From Limnomonas spitsbergensis (lineage: Eukaryota; Chlorophyta; Chlorophyceae; Chlamydomonadales): a stretch of 64,000 nucleotides of DNA. How positions within the stretch are numbered: position 1 is the stretch's first letter; each line of letters opens with the position of its first letter. A model generated the notes under the pieces. It worked only from the letters and a program-made list of their open reading frames with translations. It was not told the origin of the DNA and made no database searches. The stretch covers positions 1,178,001 through 1,242,000 of the forward strand of contig JAYJMM010000103.1 of NCBI GenBank assembly GCA_037349105.1. Direction: 5' to 3'. The position numbers and the translations under genes were made by a program. This document shows positions 13,101 to 24,102 of this stretch, in pieces.

Positions 13101-15085
13101 ACATCGCCAGACAGTCTTGCGGAGTAGGCTACCCTGCAAAGTTTTGAATCTTGTCTACCGGTATTCGAATTCCATTGGGGATGAGGCTGCTAGCGGGCAA
13201 AAGTATGGAACCTGAAGTTGGAAACAGTTGCCGTGCGGGGAGCAGCAGGAGTCTCAGGCGAATAGTCATGCAAAGCAGGATACCTGTAAACCCTGTAAAC
13301 CGTCTGAATTCCAGGGAATAAGATTGCTGGACGAATGTAGAGTCCTATCTGGAGTGCCATATAGGGCAACCAAGCAGGCAGCATACAACCCCAGCACGCC
13401 TTCTACATGCGGCCCAGCGAACGCGGCATTCTCGCACAGTGCCACAGGCCCTAAAAACACGGCTCTCTACATGCCAATCCCAGATGACCCCTGCGCACCT
13501 CCCATATACGTTCCAAAAACCATTGTATTTTTGCACTGTGCCACTGTGGCACAGATCCGTTAGCTCTCTGCACCTGTCCCCCCTCATCTTCTCCCTGCCC
13601 CCGGCTCTCCACATGCCAATCCCAGATGACCCCAGCGCGCACCTTCCAAAAACTGTTATATTTTTGCACTGTGGCACAGATCCGTTAGCTCTCTGCACCT
13701 GTCCTCCCTCATCTCCCCCCTGCCCCCGGCTCTCTACATCTCTAATCCCAGTTGACCCCTGCGCACCTTCCATATACGTTCCAGCAACCGTTGCATTTTT
13801 GCACTGTGGCAAAGGCCCAGGAAGCATCTCTCTTTCCGCCAGTCCCGGTTGATGGCATTGTTTAAACTGACATACACGCCTCTGGGGCGCATCAGCGGGT
13901 CTGCGGCGGCGGCGTGCGAGGCGCGCTGCGAAAAGGTGGCTTCACCATCCCCAGGAGATGGCTCAGCGCTGGGCGAGAAGTTTGCTGCTGCTGCTTCTGC
14001 TGCTGCGCGAGCATCTGAAGCTGCCAGAATGTCCGCATCCCAGGCACAGAAATCCAGTAGGACTTCACTGGTGTTGCGATCCTGGTGCCAGCTGTGAAAG
14101 GGGTTTGAGATTCAGCGCCGAGCCAGCTGTGCAAGAGGTTGAACATTCAGGCTAGGGTATGATGAACACGACGTTTTATTCCTGAGAGTTTAGGGTCAGG
14201 AGTGTAGGGTCCAGATGAGACAGCTGAGGGTTTAAGAGCTCAACCTGAGAACCCAAACCCTTAGGCCGAGCCTGAGACATATTTGGGACATGGGAAAGGC
14301 TAACCATCCAGATGAGGCTTCAGCCCCAGCTGCGCTACTATTCCTTGATACCTCACGCCGAATAGAAAGAAGCCCCAAAATAATAATAAGAAGCTCCAAG
14401 GAAACCGGTTGTAATAATCATTATAAGTCCTGATATCGGTGATATATGGGGGGGGGGGATGCACACTCGTCTGTTTTCATGCCCATGCAAGTCTCGCCTA
14501 GTTTCATGCCCATGCAAGACTTGCCTACTTTCATGCCATGCAATACTCGCCTAAATTCATGCCATGCAAGACTCACCTGGTTTCATGCCCGTGCAAGAAG
14601 ACCATCCTTTCAGGCAGATGCTCGTAGTTCTGGGCGATGAAAGAGATATAGGCAGGCCCCTCCCTTCCGGACGCCGGACGCACGCACGGCGGCCCGTCCA
14701 GCCCCGACGAGAAAAACGACTCGGGCTTGTCCTCGAGGCCCGCAACGTGCTCGCACAGCACAACGGGGAACGGGGAGCTAGCGGGATCGAACCGCACGTC
14801 CTGCGCGGCCCCGCCGGCCTGCAGCGTCGCCCACACCGCATCATTGATCGGGACCACGACGACGTTCCGGAAGCCGCATTCCGCAAGCTGGCGCCGGCTG
14901 GTCACCACGTTGGCGCTGCCGAGGCGACAGAGGGCGCTCGCTGAGGCTCCGGCGGGCGGTATGCACGGTCGCCGCGCCGCGCTGGGCGGGAGGTGTTGCT
15001 GCCACAGGGCCACCTGCTGCTGCTGCTGCTCTAGATGCGCCGAGCCGGGCCACGCCACGAGAGACCTGCCCAACAAGAGGGGCAT
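10199..15085 (-). CDS. DUF3431-family protein, minus-strand paralog, 5 exons recognised
   Basis: Coding exons in transcript order are 15085-14577 (5' end unsure), 14091-13767, 12818-12714, 12349-12212 and 10336-10199 (stop TAG), with GT-AG borders and phases 2, 0, 0, 0. Motifs include GRE..AYISFIAQNYEHLP, then HGHET/SWHQDRN across the first junction, NAINRDWR, CHSAKMQRLLERIWK, FCCSQFAVSRERVLLRP, and LELLWPIVLGEQ in the penultimate exon. The GRE...NY...L..F..G and CC.QFAVSR signatures are those of DUF3431, a family of unknown biochemical function. It aligns along its full length with the plus-strand gene at 18171-24102, sharing four intron positions and phases. It lacks the paralog's first intron and any visible membrane anchor. 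A splice acceptor at 15066-15068 (TTGTTGGGCAG on the minus strand) suggests an unseen upstream exon, so the ATG at 15085 is uncertain. Introns carry exon-edge repeats. Confidence 0.75.
10620..12075. repeat. Minisatellite, about 42-48 bp units, inside the last intron of the minus-strand DUF3431 gene
   Basis: About 34 imperfect units of the type CACACCTGCATCCCAGAGTC followed by ACACATTCACACCACGTCAC. The unit length keeps several frames open on both strands, giving long His/Thr/Pro or Cys/Gly/Val runs with no protein character. It lies wholly between exon 12349-12212 and the final exon 10336-10199, so it is intronic. Confidence 0.85.
12430..12700. repeat. C-rich minisatellite in DUF3431 (minus) intron
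   Basis: About four imperfect units of 55-75 bp built around TCTGCAGCCACTTCCCCTGT and CCCCACCCCGGACCCCTC. It sits between exons 12818-12714 and 12349-12212 of the minus-strand DUF3431 gene and starts right beside the donor of exon 12818-12714. Open frames across it (proline-rich on +, glycine-rich on -) are repeat artefacts. Confidence 0.75.
12890..12985. repeat. Short repeat (about 15 bp) in DUF3431 (minus) intron
   Basis: Repeats of the type GATTCCACAGATCTGGATT, about six copies with drift. They lie just inside the intron upstream (in transcript sense) of exon 12818-12714. Confidence 0.6.
13434..13766 (-). repeat. Copies of the exon end plus donor site in DUF3431 (minus) intron
   Basis: The end of exon 14091-13767 (CCACAGTGCAAAAATGCAAC... 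to ATGGAAG) and the intron start (GTGCGCAGGGGTCA) recur downstream in the transcript. The exon landmark GCACTGTGG on the + strand lies at 13801 in the real exon and at 13666, 13533 and (decayed) 13434, a spacing of about 135, 133 and 99 bp. The copies still read CHSAKI.WFLERIWE followed by GT. This is an array of spare 5' splice sites. Confidence 0.85.
14461..14576 (-). repeat. Donor-site repeat next to DUF3431 (minus) exon 15085-14577
   Basis: Minus strand: the exon end GGGCATGAAACCAG and the following GTGAGTCTTGCAT are followed by four copies of about 27 bp (CATGGCATGAA.TAG|GCGAGT.TTG type). Only the first junction keeps GT. The exon-derived and intron-derived halves stay in register, so the unit spans the splice junction. 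Confidence 0.8.
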
Positions 15086-15720
15086 GGAGCATGCATGAAG
15101 ATATTGTTGTTTTATAGCATGCGGTCATAGTTCAGGGTGATGAACAAGGCAGGCGTAGGGTTATAGAATTCAGTACTGGTGGTTGTTTTGTTTATTTCAT
15201 TATAGCAGGGCTCTGTACCTATGTCATACACCAGGCAGCGGGGCTTCAAGGGTCAAAATTTTCTAGGTCTATGGTAAAGAATTAGGGTATAGGATTGTAG
15301 ATTCTTACATACATAAGTGACACTGGACCCTAAAACATACACTCCCATCTCCTAGTGCCGTATGGTACATTTAAATGCGTTCCCCTCAGATTTGAATCAA
15401 TTGCTTCCTTTCATGCTGCCCACGGGGTTCAAACTCCCAATTTCCTACTGAAGACTGACGTTAACGTTGATGTAAGCAGCATTGGAATATATACCTCAAC
15501 CGTAAAACAACGGTGATTATGAGGGAAGGCATAAATACAGTGCTTTTTAATTATAATTCAGGTTACAAAATGGGTAGCCCTAAACCCTAAATTACAACCT
15601 CCCATCAAACAGATCCACCCCGCATGCATTTGCATGTAAGCCAGATGTCTTGGTGCATACCACGAGCTGCATGCCTTGGGGTTTAGAGTGAATAAATAAT
15701 ATCCGTGCTCAAATTAGGGT

Positions 15721-16045
15721 CAAGGGTTAATTGATCATCGTCATGCACAGGTAAAGTTTCAGGGTTTAGCTATCATCTTTATGTGCAGACATGGGCTCAG
15801 GGTTTAGCTATCATCTTCATGCGCAGGCATGGGCTCAGGGTTTAGCTATCATCTTTATGCGCAGGCATGGGCTCAGGGTTTAGCAATCATCTTCATGCGC
15901 AGACATGGGCTCAGGGTTTAGCTATCATCTTCATGCGCAGGCATGGGCTCAGGGTTTAGCTATCATGTTTATGCATATGCAAGGGTTCAGGGTTTAACTA
16001 TCATCTTTATGCATATGTAAGGGTTCAGGGTTTAGCTATCGTCTT
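15721..16045. repeat. 38-bp minisatellite
   Basis: About eight units of CATGGGCTCAGGGTTTAGCT followed by ATCATCTTCATGCGCAGG. Spacing between successive GCTCAGGG starts (15795, 15833) is 38 bp. The AGGGTTTAG core resembles degenerate plant-type telomere repeat. Confidence 0.8.
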
Positions 16046-16789
16046 CCTTCTCTGCTCCCCAGCCTTTCATCTTGATGTCTTTTCGACTACGCCTACATAC
16101 ACAGCTTCACACCCAAAGCATCCTCCTCAAGGGACAGTCAGGCACGGCCCACTTGAGCCATCCTTTGATGGCCCTCAGCACTGAAAAATAGCAGATATGC
16201 CATGACGAGGAGCCGAGTACTGTCACCGGCTGGGTCATTTCGGTTCAGGAGGGATGTTTAGGTTCAGGGTTTAGGATGAGGCACACGCCGTCAACGACCA
16301 ACCCATTTGTAAGACTCAGGGTTGGGCAATGTACAGTCGTGACAAAGGGCCTCATTACGATGTCGCAACAATGTACGGTTCTCCAGCCAGAGTACTACTG
16401 TTTACTGTGCAACAGACCGTCTGACGTTACGCCTGGGTCCTTTCTACGGGGTGAAGAGCTATCGCTGGTCAGACATTAAGTGTGTGCCGGCACGCTCAAC
16501 TCTGCTCCCCCTCTCCACTCGAGGCTAGTTACCGCAAGCGAAAGGCCATGCTACTGCAGCAAAGCGGCAAAAGCCAAGCAGGACAAAATTTACGTTTCTG
16601 TCCACCTGCTTGACTTCTGCCTCGTGAAAGCCCATGCCCATGAGCATGCCGATGCCCATGCCTATGTCCATGCGTACGGCAAATCCCAAAGCCCACAACA
16701 CATCGCACAAGAATGCTCATGCTATGTGCTGTGCGGAATGGTTTGAGGCTCGAAAGCCGTGTACATGGCACATGGAAGGTCATGCTGTG

Positions 16790-17400
16790 CACCATGCAGA
16801 ACGTGCGAATAGGCGCCATGCGTAAAAGGAGCCATGCGAAACGGTTTCCATGCGTAGTAGGAGCCATGCGGAACAGATTCCATGCGTAAAAGGCGCCATG
16901 CGTAATCAGAGTCATGCGGAACGGTTTCCATGCGTAATAGGCGCCATGCGTAATAGGAGATATGTGGAATGGGTTCCATGCGTAATAGGCGCCATGCGTA
17001 ATAGGAGTCATGCGAAACGGGTTCCATGCGTAATAGGAGATATGTGGAATGGGTTCCATGCGTAATAGGCGCCATGCGTAATCAGAGTCATGCGGAACGT
17101 GTTCCATGCGTAATAGGCGCCATGCGTAATAGGAGATATGTGGAATGGGTTCCATGCGTAATAGGCGCCATGCGTAATAGGAGCTATGTGGTACAGGTTC
17201 CATGTGAACAAGGCACCATGCGAAATGGGCACCACCCACCATAGACGGCATGCGGAACAGGCAGCATACGGAAAATGTATTCTCTCCAATAGGCGCCATG
17301 CGGAATAGGCGCCATGTGGAATAGGCGCCATGCAGAATAGGCGCCATGTGGAATAGGCGCCATGCAGAATAGGCGCCATGCGGAGTAGGAATCATGTGGA
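16790..17400. repeat. 18/36-bp minisatellite
   Basis: Units alternate GGCGCCATGCGTAATAGGAG and TCATGCGGAACGGGTTCCATG with variants. A higher-order pattern of about 54-90 bp is visible between 16920 and 17180. The units lack stops in some minus-strand frames, giving false Met/Pro/His/Trp-rich reading frames of up to about 300 codons. Confidence 0.8.
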
Positions 17401-18170
17401 ATACACAGAGGCTTGATGGCTGAATGGAGGGAACCATACCTCCAGTCCCCGCCGCCTCGGTGGTGCAGGTATTCCAATAGGGCCAGCAGAGGGGTCAGCG
17501 CCAGGCCCAAGATGACGCTGTAGTGGCAGCAGGTGCGTCTCATATCTCACGTGGCATGGGCTAGCAGTGGCTGAAATGCTTAAGGATGGGAGGCGTGCCG
17601 GAACGCATGTGGTTTCGGGGTGTTTCGGGTAGAGGACAAAGCGGTGTGCCGCTGTCGGACCTCCTTAACCGTTTTTTGTTATCATCAAATTCAAAATTGA
17701 TTGATAGGCCTAGAATATTGCTGCCTATAGCGGCGCTGAATTGTCTGGCCTCGGTTAAACATCTTCCTCACCCTTCCTCACTCCCACGTGGCTGCCAAGT
17801 TTCTCAAGTTTCCTCACTTGTCCTGCTGTCTTCACTTTACATGTTTCATTTTCTACCTCTTGCGATTTGTTTTGCCGGTTGTCGATGTAGGTGTAATGGC
17901 CTGAAACAACAAATGCATACCCTTTCTCGGGCGTCGTCTTGTCCCTATCGTAGCGCGGTGCCCAATTTGAAATTTATCATCTGCTGCATCCTTTCATTTC
18001 GATCCCCTTCTAGACCTTCCTAGACGAAGCGTCCCTTCGGATCAGAGCACCAGCATGGACATGACATGGGGACAGAACGCACTCAGCCTCCGCTGCTTCT
18101 TATTTCGCTTGTATCGCTCGCATCAGAGACCCCTTCATCGCTGAATTTTGGAAGAAATAAAGAGGTCGCC

Positions 18171-21100
18171 ATGAAGAGACGGCCAGACCAGGCTCGGTTC
18201 CATCTGCCCTTCATCGCCCCCGGCGCCCTTGTGGCCCTTGCCAGCCTAGCGACCTTGGCCATCCTCGTCAGCCTCCTCTACCTGGGCCACCGTTGGGGAC
18301 TCAGCGCCAGCAGTAGCAGCAACATCAGCAGCAACATGAGTAGCAGTGCAAGCAGCATCAGAGCCCCATTCCCTCCACCTCAGGAGCTGCTGCAACAGGA
18401 TGCCGCGGAGGATGCCAGTCTGACCACTGGGGCTTCACCCGCTGCTGCCATCCCACCCCCCACACACCAGCATCCCTGTGCAGATCTGCCTGCTGCCGCT
18501 GCTTCAAAAGCAGCTGCTCAGAAGCTGCCCACATGGCCGCAGTGTGAGCTTGCCGCAGACAACGTTATTAAAACCCGCAGGCAGCTGGCGGAGTGCCACT
18601 TCCCCAGCGTTGTGATTGTGCCTGTGACAGCCGCCATGTGGGCCACCCTGCAGGTAGGCTCTGGTAGTACAATCAGTAAACCTGTGCCGTACCGTGTCAT
18701 ATCATGTTACCTTGGTATTGCAGTCCTGCCAAATCTGCGCCGTTTCGTTCTATTTTGTCCGCCACAGCCTGCTTCTTCCCCGTTCCAAAGTGCCAGTGAG
18801 CATGGCAGCTCAATCAAAATCCTTCAAAATCGGCAGACATGCAAAACCATGTTGTTCGACTGCCTTAGGAACGCTGGCTAGGTTTTGGGGGTTCAGGCTC
18901 AACCGATCTTGGCTTGCCCAAAATTTTGGGGCCCCTTTCCAGATGGGACCCCAATGGAGCGCTTGGCGGGTTAAGGGTTAAGGGGCGCGGGACCACGTTA
19001 AGCTTCAAAGTAATTTTGAAATTGTGGTATACAGAAATCTGCAGAAGTCCTCATGGCCATATGATTTGGCCCCGTGATTGCCTGCAGGCCAAAGGCCATG
19101 TCGGTGCACGGTTCGACCCCGCCACCTCCCCGTTCCCCGTGGTCCTGTGTGACCACATCAAAGGCGTCGAGGACGTGGCCAAGTCCTTCTTCTCGTCCGA
19201 CCTGGACGGTCCGCCGTGCATTCGACCCGCAACCGGCAGGGAGGCTGGCTCCTACGCTGCCTTCATTACCCAGAACTACCACCACCTGCCCGACACCATG
19301 TTCTTCGTACATGGGCATGAAACCAGGTGAGCGGATTAAAAGCCCTGAACCCAAAACCCTGAACCCAAAACCCTGAATATCTGCACCTTACCACTGCTGC
19401 CCTGAACCCTAAACATCCACCTGCTCCCCCTAAAACCTAAACATCCACCTGCTCCCCCTATAACCTAAACATCCACCTGCTCCCCCTCAACCCTAAACAT
19501 CCACCTGCTCCCCCTAAAACCTAAACATCCACGTGCTCCCCCTAAAACCTAAACATCCACCTGCTCCCCCTCAAACCTAAACATCCACCTGCTCCCCCTC
19601 AACCCTAAACATCCACCTGCTCCCCCTAAAACCTAAACATCCACCTGCTCCCCCTAAACCCTAAACATCCACCTGCTCCCCCTCAACCCTAAACATCCAC
19701 CTGCTCCCCCTAAAACCTAAACATCCACCTGCTCCCCCTCAACCCTAAACATCCACCTGCTCCCCCTCAACCCTAAACATCCACCTGCTCCCCCTCAACC
19801 CTAAACATCCACCTGCTCCCCCTAAAACCTAAACATCCACCTGCTCCCCCTAAAACCTAAACATCCACCTGCTCCCCCTCAACCCTAAACATCCACCTGC
19901 TCCCCCTCAAACCTAAACATCCACCTGCTCCCCCTAAAACCTAAACATCCACCTGCTCCCCCTAAAACCTAAACATCCACCTGCTCCCCCTCAACCCTAA
20001 ACATCCACCTGCTCCCCCTAAAACCTAAACATCCACCTGCTCCCCCTAAACCCTAAACATCCACCTGCTCCCCCTAAAACCTAAACATCCACCTGCTCCC
20101 CCTAAAACCTAAACATCCACCTGCTCCCCCTCAACCCTAAACATCCACCTGCTCCCCCTAAAACCTAAACATCCACCTGCTCCCCCTAGAATATATAACC
20201 TGTTGGCAAGTGGGAATTACTGATGTCCCTGAATTGATCCTTGACCCCTGTCTGCTGCCCCGTACAGTTGGCACCAAGACCGTAACATGAGCAGCATATT
20301 GCGGGAGTTCTGCGGCAGCGTGCCCAGCGGCCGTCCCCCCCAAGCTGCTGTCCATGCGGCCGCTGCTGGGCCTGCCACTTCGATTCCCATCGGGGGCCGC
20401 GAGGGCATTTTCGTGAGCCTGAGCAACGTCGTGAACCGGGACTGGCGCAATATCTTCTGCTTCATGGGATGGTGCCACAGCGCAAAGATGCAGCGGACGC
20501 TGGAGGGGGCCTGGCAGGTGCGCTTGCTGGTAGACACCGTTTCTTCTCCTTTTGTTTGACCGGTTATGTAAGTGTAGCCTAAAGTGTGAATTAATGTTGA
20601 ATTACGTGAATGGGCCGACACGGCGGCTTTGCCTGGCATGTTCACATAATTTGTCATGGGGGATGGACTATGAGGGAAGGGGGCTGCCCATTCGGACGTA
20701 TCGCTGGTATCCCTACCTTGGACGCTAGAGGGAGCAGAGCTTTGGACCCTCAACCTGCCATGGCCCATGGCCCATTCACTGGGGGAAAGTTGCCTGAGGC
20801 TCTTAACTCAAAAATTAATGTACCGGTGCCAGTAAATTTTTTGGATCCTTTCCGGCCTAACGGGAAGAACGTACCTGAGGATATTTTGTTTTCCCTGTGC
20901 AAGCACCCAGGAACCGCAGGATCCCGGATTGATGGTGTTGACCAGAATTGAACATCATTACAGCACCTTAGAGCCGCATAGGGTTCGCATATTGCTGAGA
21001 ACCTCGTACTCTAGGTAGAGCAGAGAGCCTTGGACACTCAACCTGCCATGGCCCTAATTCACCAGGGAACATGGTGCATGAGGATCTCGTTTTTTTGATG

Positions 21101-24100
21101 TATGGTAGTGCCAATTTGATGGTATAAGAAGAGTGTGTGCCTAAGGAGCTCTTGATTGTTCCCTGTGCAAGCGCATCCACCCAGGACGTCCCTGATTTAT
21201 CATAGTGGTGACCAGCATTGGGATCGTAATTACAACATTTTATAATACGGTGTATGGTATACCTAGCATGAATTCTAAGTGTTGCAGATTGCCTGATCGC
21301 GCAAAATAACTGTTACGAGGGGTGCGTGCTTGGCCGTACTGATTGTGGATTTAGCACCGGTCAAATTGGGAGTGTGCGATACCACCGCTGGGCAGAACCG
21401 GTCAGATTCGGTCGGAATCAGGCGGTGTGGACTATAAAATTAGATTAAATGGCGTTTATTTCTTCAGCAGGGTTTTATAAGCAAATGTGAAAGTCCTTCC
21501 GGGCTTACCCAGTATGCCGGTAAGCATTTGCATTTTCGTTGGTGTGTGGGTCGTCTATTATAATCTACGATGACGGCTGATAACATAATGAACACAACAT
21601 CTTCATCATGTCAGCGGGCATGAAAACCGGTAGATGAACCAATGTCACGTTTGTTCATTCGCCGCGGATGGGGTGTGTCCTGGTGTGATACTTTCCCGAT
21701 CTGACCATACAGAAACATAATTATAGAAGTGTGCACTAGGCAGGTCGACACCATGCAGTGGACCTCGTCTTGACTTTCTGGCGACGAATGGCTGCAAATC
21801 AGCACCCTGACATCTTGCCTCCTACCTTATCCCACCCACCCTATCCGGAAGGACTATTTAGGACTAAATCTCAAACCCTAAACCCTGAACACTAAAACAT
21901 AAACCCTGCCTTATTAGACCCCCCAGCGGGGAGGACTATTTAGGACTAAGCCCTAAACCCAGCCCTTCCCGCCCCCCCTATCTAGTAGGACGAAAGCCTG
22001 AACCCTAAACCCTGCCTTACCTGCGCCCCCTCTCCCCTCCTATCCGGTAGGACAAAAGCCTGAACCCTAAACCCTGCCTTACCTGCGCTCCCTCTCCCCT
22101 CCTATCCGGTAGGACAAAAGGCTGAACCCTAAACCCTGCCTTACCTGCGCCCCCTCTCTCCCCCTATCCGGTAGGACAAAAGCCTGAACCCTAAACCCTG
22201 CCTTACCTGCGCCCCCTCTCTCCCCCTATCTAGTAGGACGAAAGCCTGAACCCTAAACCCTGCCTTACCTGCGCCCCCTCTCCCCTCCTATCCGGTAGGA
22301 CAGAAGCCTGAACCCTAAACCCTGCCTTACCTGCGCCCCCTCTCCCCTCCTATCCGGTAGGACGAAAGTCTAAACCCTAAACCCTGCTTTGCCTGCGCCC
22401 TTTCTCCCCCCCTATCCGGTAGGACTGTGTGTCCGAGGTGATTCCTGGGCGGCTGCCCAGCAGCCTCGGACAGATGTGCTGTGCACAGTTTGCTGTGTCG
22501 CGGGCAAGGGTGCTGATGCGCCCACTGAAGGTGAGGACAGCATTGCAAGAAAATAATTGCCAGTTTGGAGGGGTAAACATTTTGAAGGTTTTTTGCCTGT
22601 ACGATTTTTAAACTTATTTAAAAATTAAGGTCGGGTGTCTCTTTTCCCTCAAAGCTATTTAGCTTGAAGGGAAAAGGGAAGCTGCATAGTGCATACCAGT
22701 TACGGTGCGCTTTGATTTTTACTTCGCCTGGAGTGTGGTTACAACTTACAACCAGCTTCTGTGCACCCATCAGTGTTATGTCGTGCTGTTCTCAGCGGGC
22801 GCATTCCTTAGGAGTCCGTCACTCTTCCTCGCCCAACGCGCCCCTCCGGACTACCCTAAAACCCTCTAACGCGTTAGAATCTAACGCTGTCCCTTACGAC
22901 ACTCACCATTCTTGTATTGTATTGTATTAGTTCTATTATAGTGACCATCAGCTCTTTTCCAGCTGATTGCTTGCGTACCCCGAATTTCTTCGATCTGAGA
23001 TGATTTCCACGTTCTCTTGTACCGTGCGACTGAACCTCGGCTTCGCCGAATTGTTTTCGGGGTTGCCACTTTGGTTACAACTCGTAATCAGTAACCACGA
23101 AAACCACCCCTGATTATATCCTGATACCAGAGGCCTGATACTGTCTAACAGCTGTCCTTATTCGACAGCTGTACCAGATTGCTATCCCCTGCTGCAGTCT
23201 AACAGCCGTCCTTGCTTGGCAGATGTACCAGAGAATCATTTCCTTCTACACCCTAACGGCCGTCCTTATTCGGCTGTTGTACCAGAGCACCATTCCCTGA
23301 TACTGTCTAATTGCCGTCCTTCCTTGGCAGTTGTACCAGAATGTCCTTCGGTGGCTGCTGGACGGCGTGCCTGGATCTCAACGGGCCGCAGGGGAATGCA
23401 CGGATCCCGCTTGCACCGCACCCGATATCATAATGGAGGTCCTGTGGTCAACAATAATGGGGCAGGAGGTAATGATGCTGGCTGGATCCGGATCTAGATC
23501 TAGATCTCAACGGGCCGCAGGACAATGCACGGATCCCGCTCGCATCACATCTAACATCCTAATGGAGGTCCTGTGGTCAGCCATCCTAAAGGCATCAGGG
23601 AACTATCCTGGGTGGATCTGGAAATCTAGATCTTATCCGGCTGTTGACGAGAGCATTTCCGTCATCCGCCATTCCCGACATCGTGCTGGAGCTCCTGCGT
23701 TGAGCCATTTGCGAGTAGTACCTCTTTATAGAAACAGCACTAGAAGCAGAAGAAGCAAATCAGCAGAGCTACAGCAGCAGCAGCAGTGGCGTCCCGCACG
23801 GCATCTCCCCATACGGGTATGCAATTAGTCACCAGGCCTGACCTATTTCCCTTATGCCAGGCTGCCAAACCACTGCTCCAGGGCAAGTTGGAACATGATC
23901 AGAGGCAGCAGCAGCAGGAGCACTTTGAATGGCATGCAACATCGCAACACATTCCTGATCCGGACCCCTGTCTGCTGTCCTGATGCTGCGACAGGATGCC
24001 GAACTAGGCCGTGACCAGCGGCTGGGCCTCGACTACCCCAACGAGGCCCCAATTCCCACGGAGGCCATGCAGGCGTACCGCCAGGGGGGTCGCACAGCCT

Positions 24101-24102
24101 GA
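18171..24102 (+). CDS. DUF3431-family type II membrane protein, plus-strand paralog, 6 exons
   Basis: Exons 18171-18653, 19088-19326, 20268-20517, 22423-22530, 23331-23468 and 23995-24102 (TGA) have GT-AG borders, phases 0, 2, 0, 0, 0, and give about 441 residues. The start ATG 18171 is followed by a short basic tail and one hydrophobic segment (residues about 12-38), then a Ser/Ala/Pro-rich stem. This is the signal-anchor plan of Golgi-type luminal enzymes. The conserved region includes CHFPSVVIVPVTAAMWATLQ, GRE..SYAAFITQNYHHLPD, HGHET/SWHQDRN, FVSLSNVVNRDWR, MCCAQFAVSRARVLMRP and IIMEVLWSTIMGQE. These fit DUF3431, whose reaction is not known; a sugar-related role would be speculation. The last exon (LGLDYPNEAPIPTEAMQAYR) matches the last exon of the minus-strand paralog (LGIDFPDSGTVPPGVTQAYR), which confirms both 3' ends. 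A TGTAA at 24229 may be the polyadenylation signal. Confidence 0.8.
19390..20190. repeat. 28-bp telomere-like minisatellite in DUF3431 (plus) intron 2
   Basis: About 28 units of CTAAACATCCACCTGCTCCC followed by CCTAAAAC or CCTCAACC. The CCTAAAAC/CCCTAAAC part resembles plant/algal telomere sequence. It is fully intronic, between exons 19088-19326 and 20268-20517. Confidence 0.85.
20518..21840. other. Front part of DUF3431 (plus) intron 3
   Basis: Non-coding. Two related stretches, about 20725-20950 and about 21000-21240, share GCAGAG..TTGGACCCTCAACC, the TGCCATGGCCC motif and CCCTGTGCAAGC..CACCCAGG, so this is a diverged two-copy duplication of roughly 260-280 bp. No exon is recognised. Confidence 0.55.
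21840..22422 (+). repeat. 62-bp array carrying the exon 4 splice acceptor of DUF3431 (plus)
   Basis: About nine units of CTGAACCCTAAACCCTGCCT followed by a pyrimidine tract and CCTATCCGGTAG|GAC. The last CCTATCCGGTAG is the actual acceptor of exon 4 (22423). Each unit therefore holds a branch-like region, a pyrimidine tract, an AG and the first bases (GAC) of the exon. Confidence 0.85.
22970..23095. repeat. Dispersed repeat, copy 1 (mate near 49795-49895)
   Basis: The core CTCGGCTTCGCCGAATTGTT, then GGTTGCCACTTTGGTTACAA, matches 49829-49892 (CTCGGCTTTGCCGAATTAAT, GGTTACCACTTTGGTTAAGA). The CGGCTTCGCCG core is a small hairpin. It lies in DUF3431 (plus) intron 4. Confidence 0.6.
23105..23330 (+). 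repeat. About 58-bp array carrying the exon 5 acceptor of DUF3431 (plus)
   Basis: Four units of the type GTCTAACAGCCGTCCTTGCT then TGGCAG|(T/A)TGTACCAGA. The last one is the real acceptor and exon start (23331, Leu-Tyr-Gln-Asn). The earlier units repeat the pyrimidine tract, the AG and the first exon codons (.TGTACCAGA), so the array spans the junction. Confidence 0.85.
23503..23710 (+). repeat. Two partial copies of DUF3431 (plus) exon 5 downstream of it
   Basis: 23503-23590 repeats exon 5 (about 23371-23468) starting TCTCAACGGGCCGCAGG and keeping the ILMEVLWSAIL reading; about 23665-23710 is a third, shorter and more decayed copy (ATCGTGCTGGAGCTCCTGCG). The spacer TGG.TGGATC.GGA.ATCTAGATCT also recurs. 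The copies lie in the next intron. Copy 1 could still be spliced as an alternative exon end. Confidence 0.75.

Larger units (their letters stand above)
15086..18170. other. Divergent intergenic region between the two DUF3431 genes
   Basis: The 5' ends of both paralogs face this 3.1-kb interval, which would hold both promoters. It is dominated by two minisatellites (15721-16045 and 16790-17400). I see no convincing gene in the remainder. Open frames on either strand between 16.5 and 17.5 kb are repeats. An upstream exon of the minus-strand gene may hide here. Confidence 0.5.

Noticed and set aside
13767..14091. A frameshift in the minus-strand DUF3431 exon after NRDWR
   Set aside because: Recounting the bases (AAAGAGAGATGC) restores the frame: the exon reads through to CHSAKMQRLLERIWK without a break.
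16529..17437. 302-codon minus-strand frame rich in Met/Pro/His/Trp
   Set aside because: An 18/36-bp repeat array keeps the frame open. No domain and no splice support.
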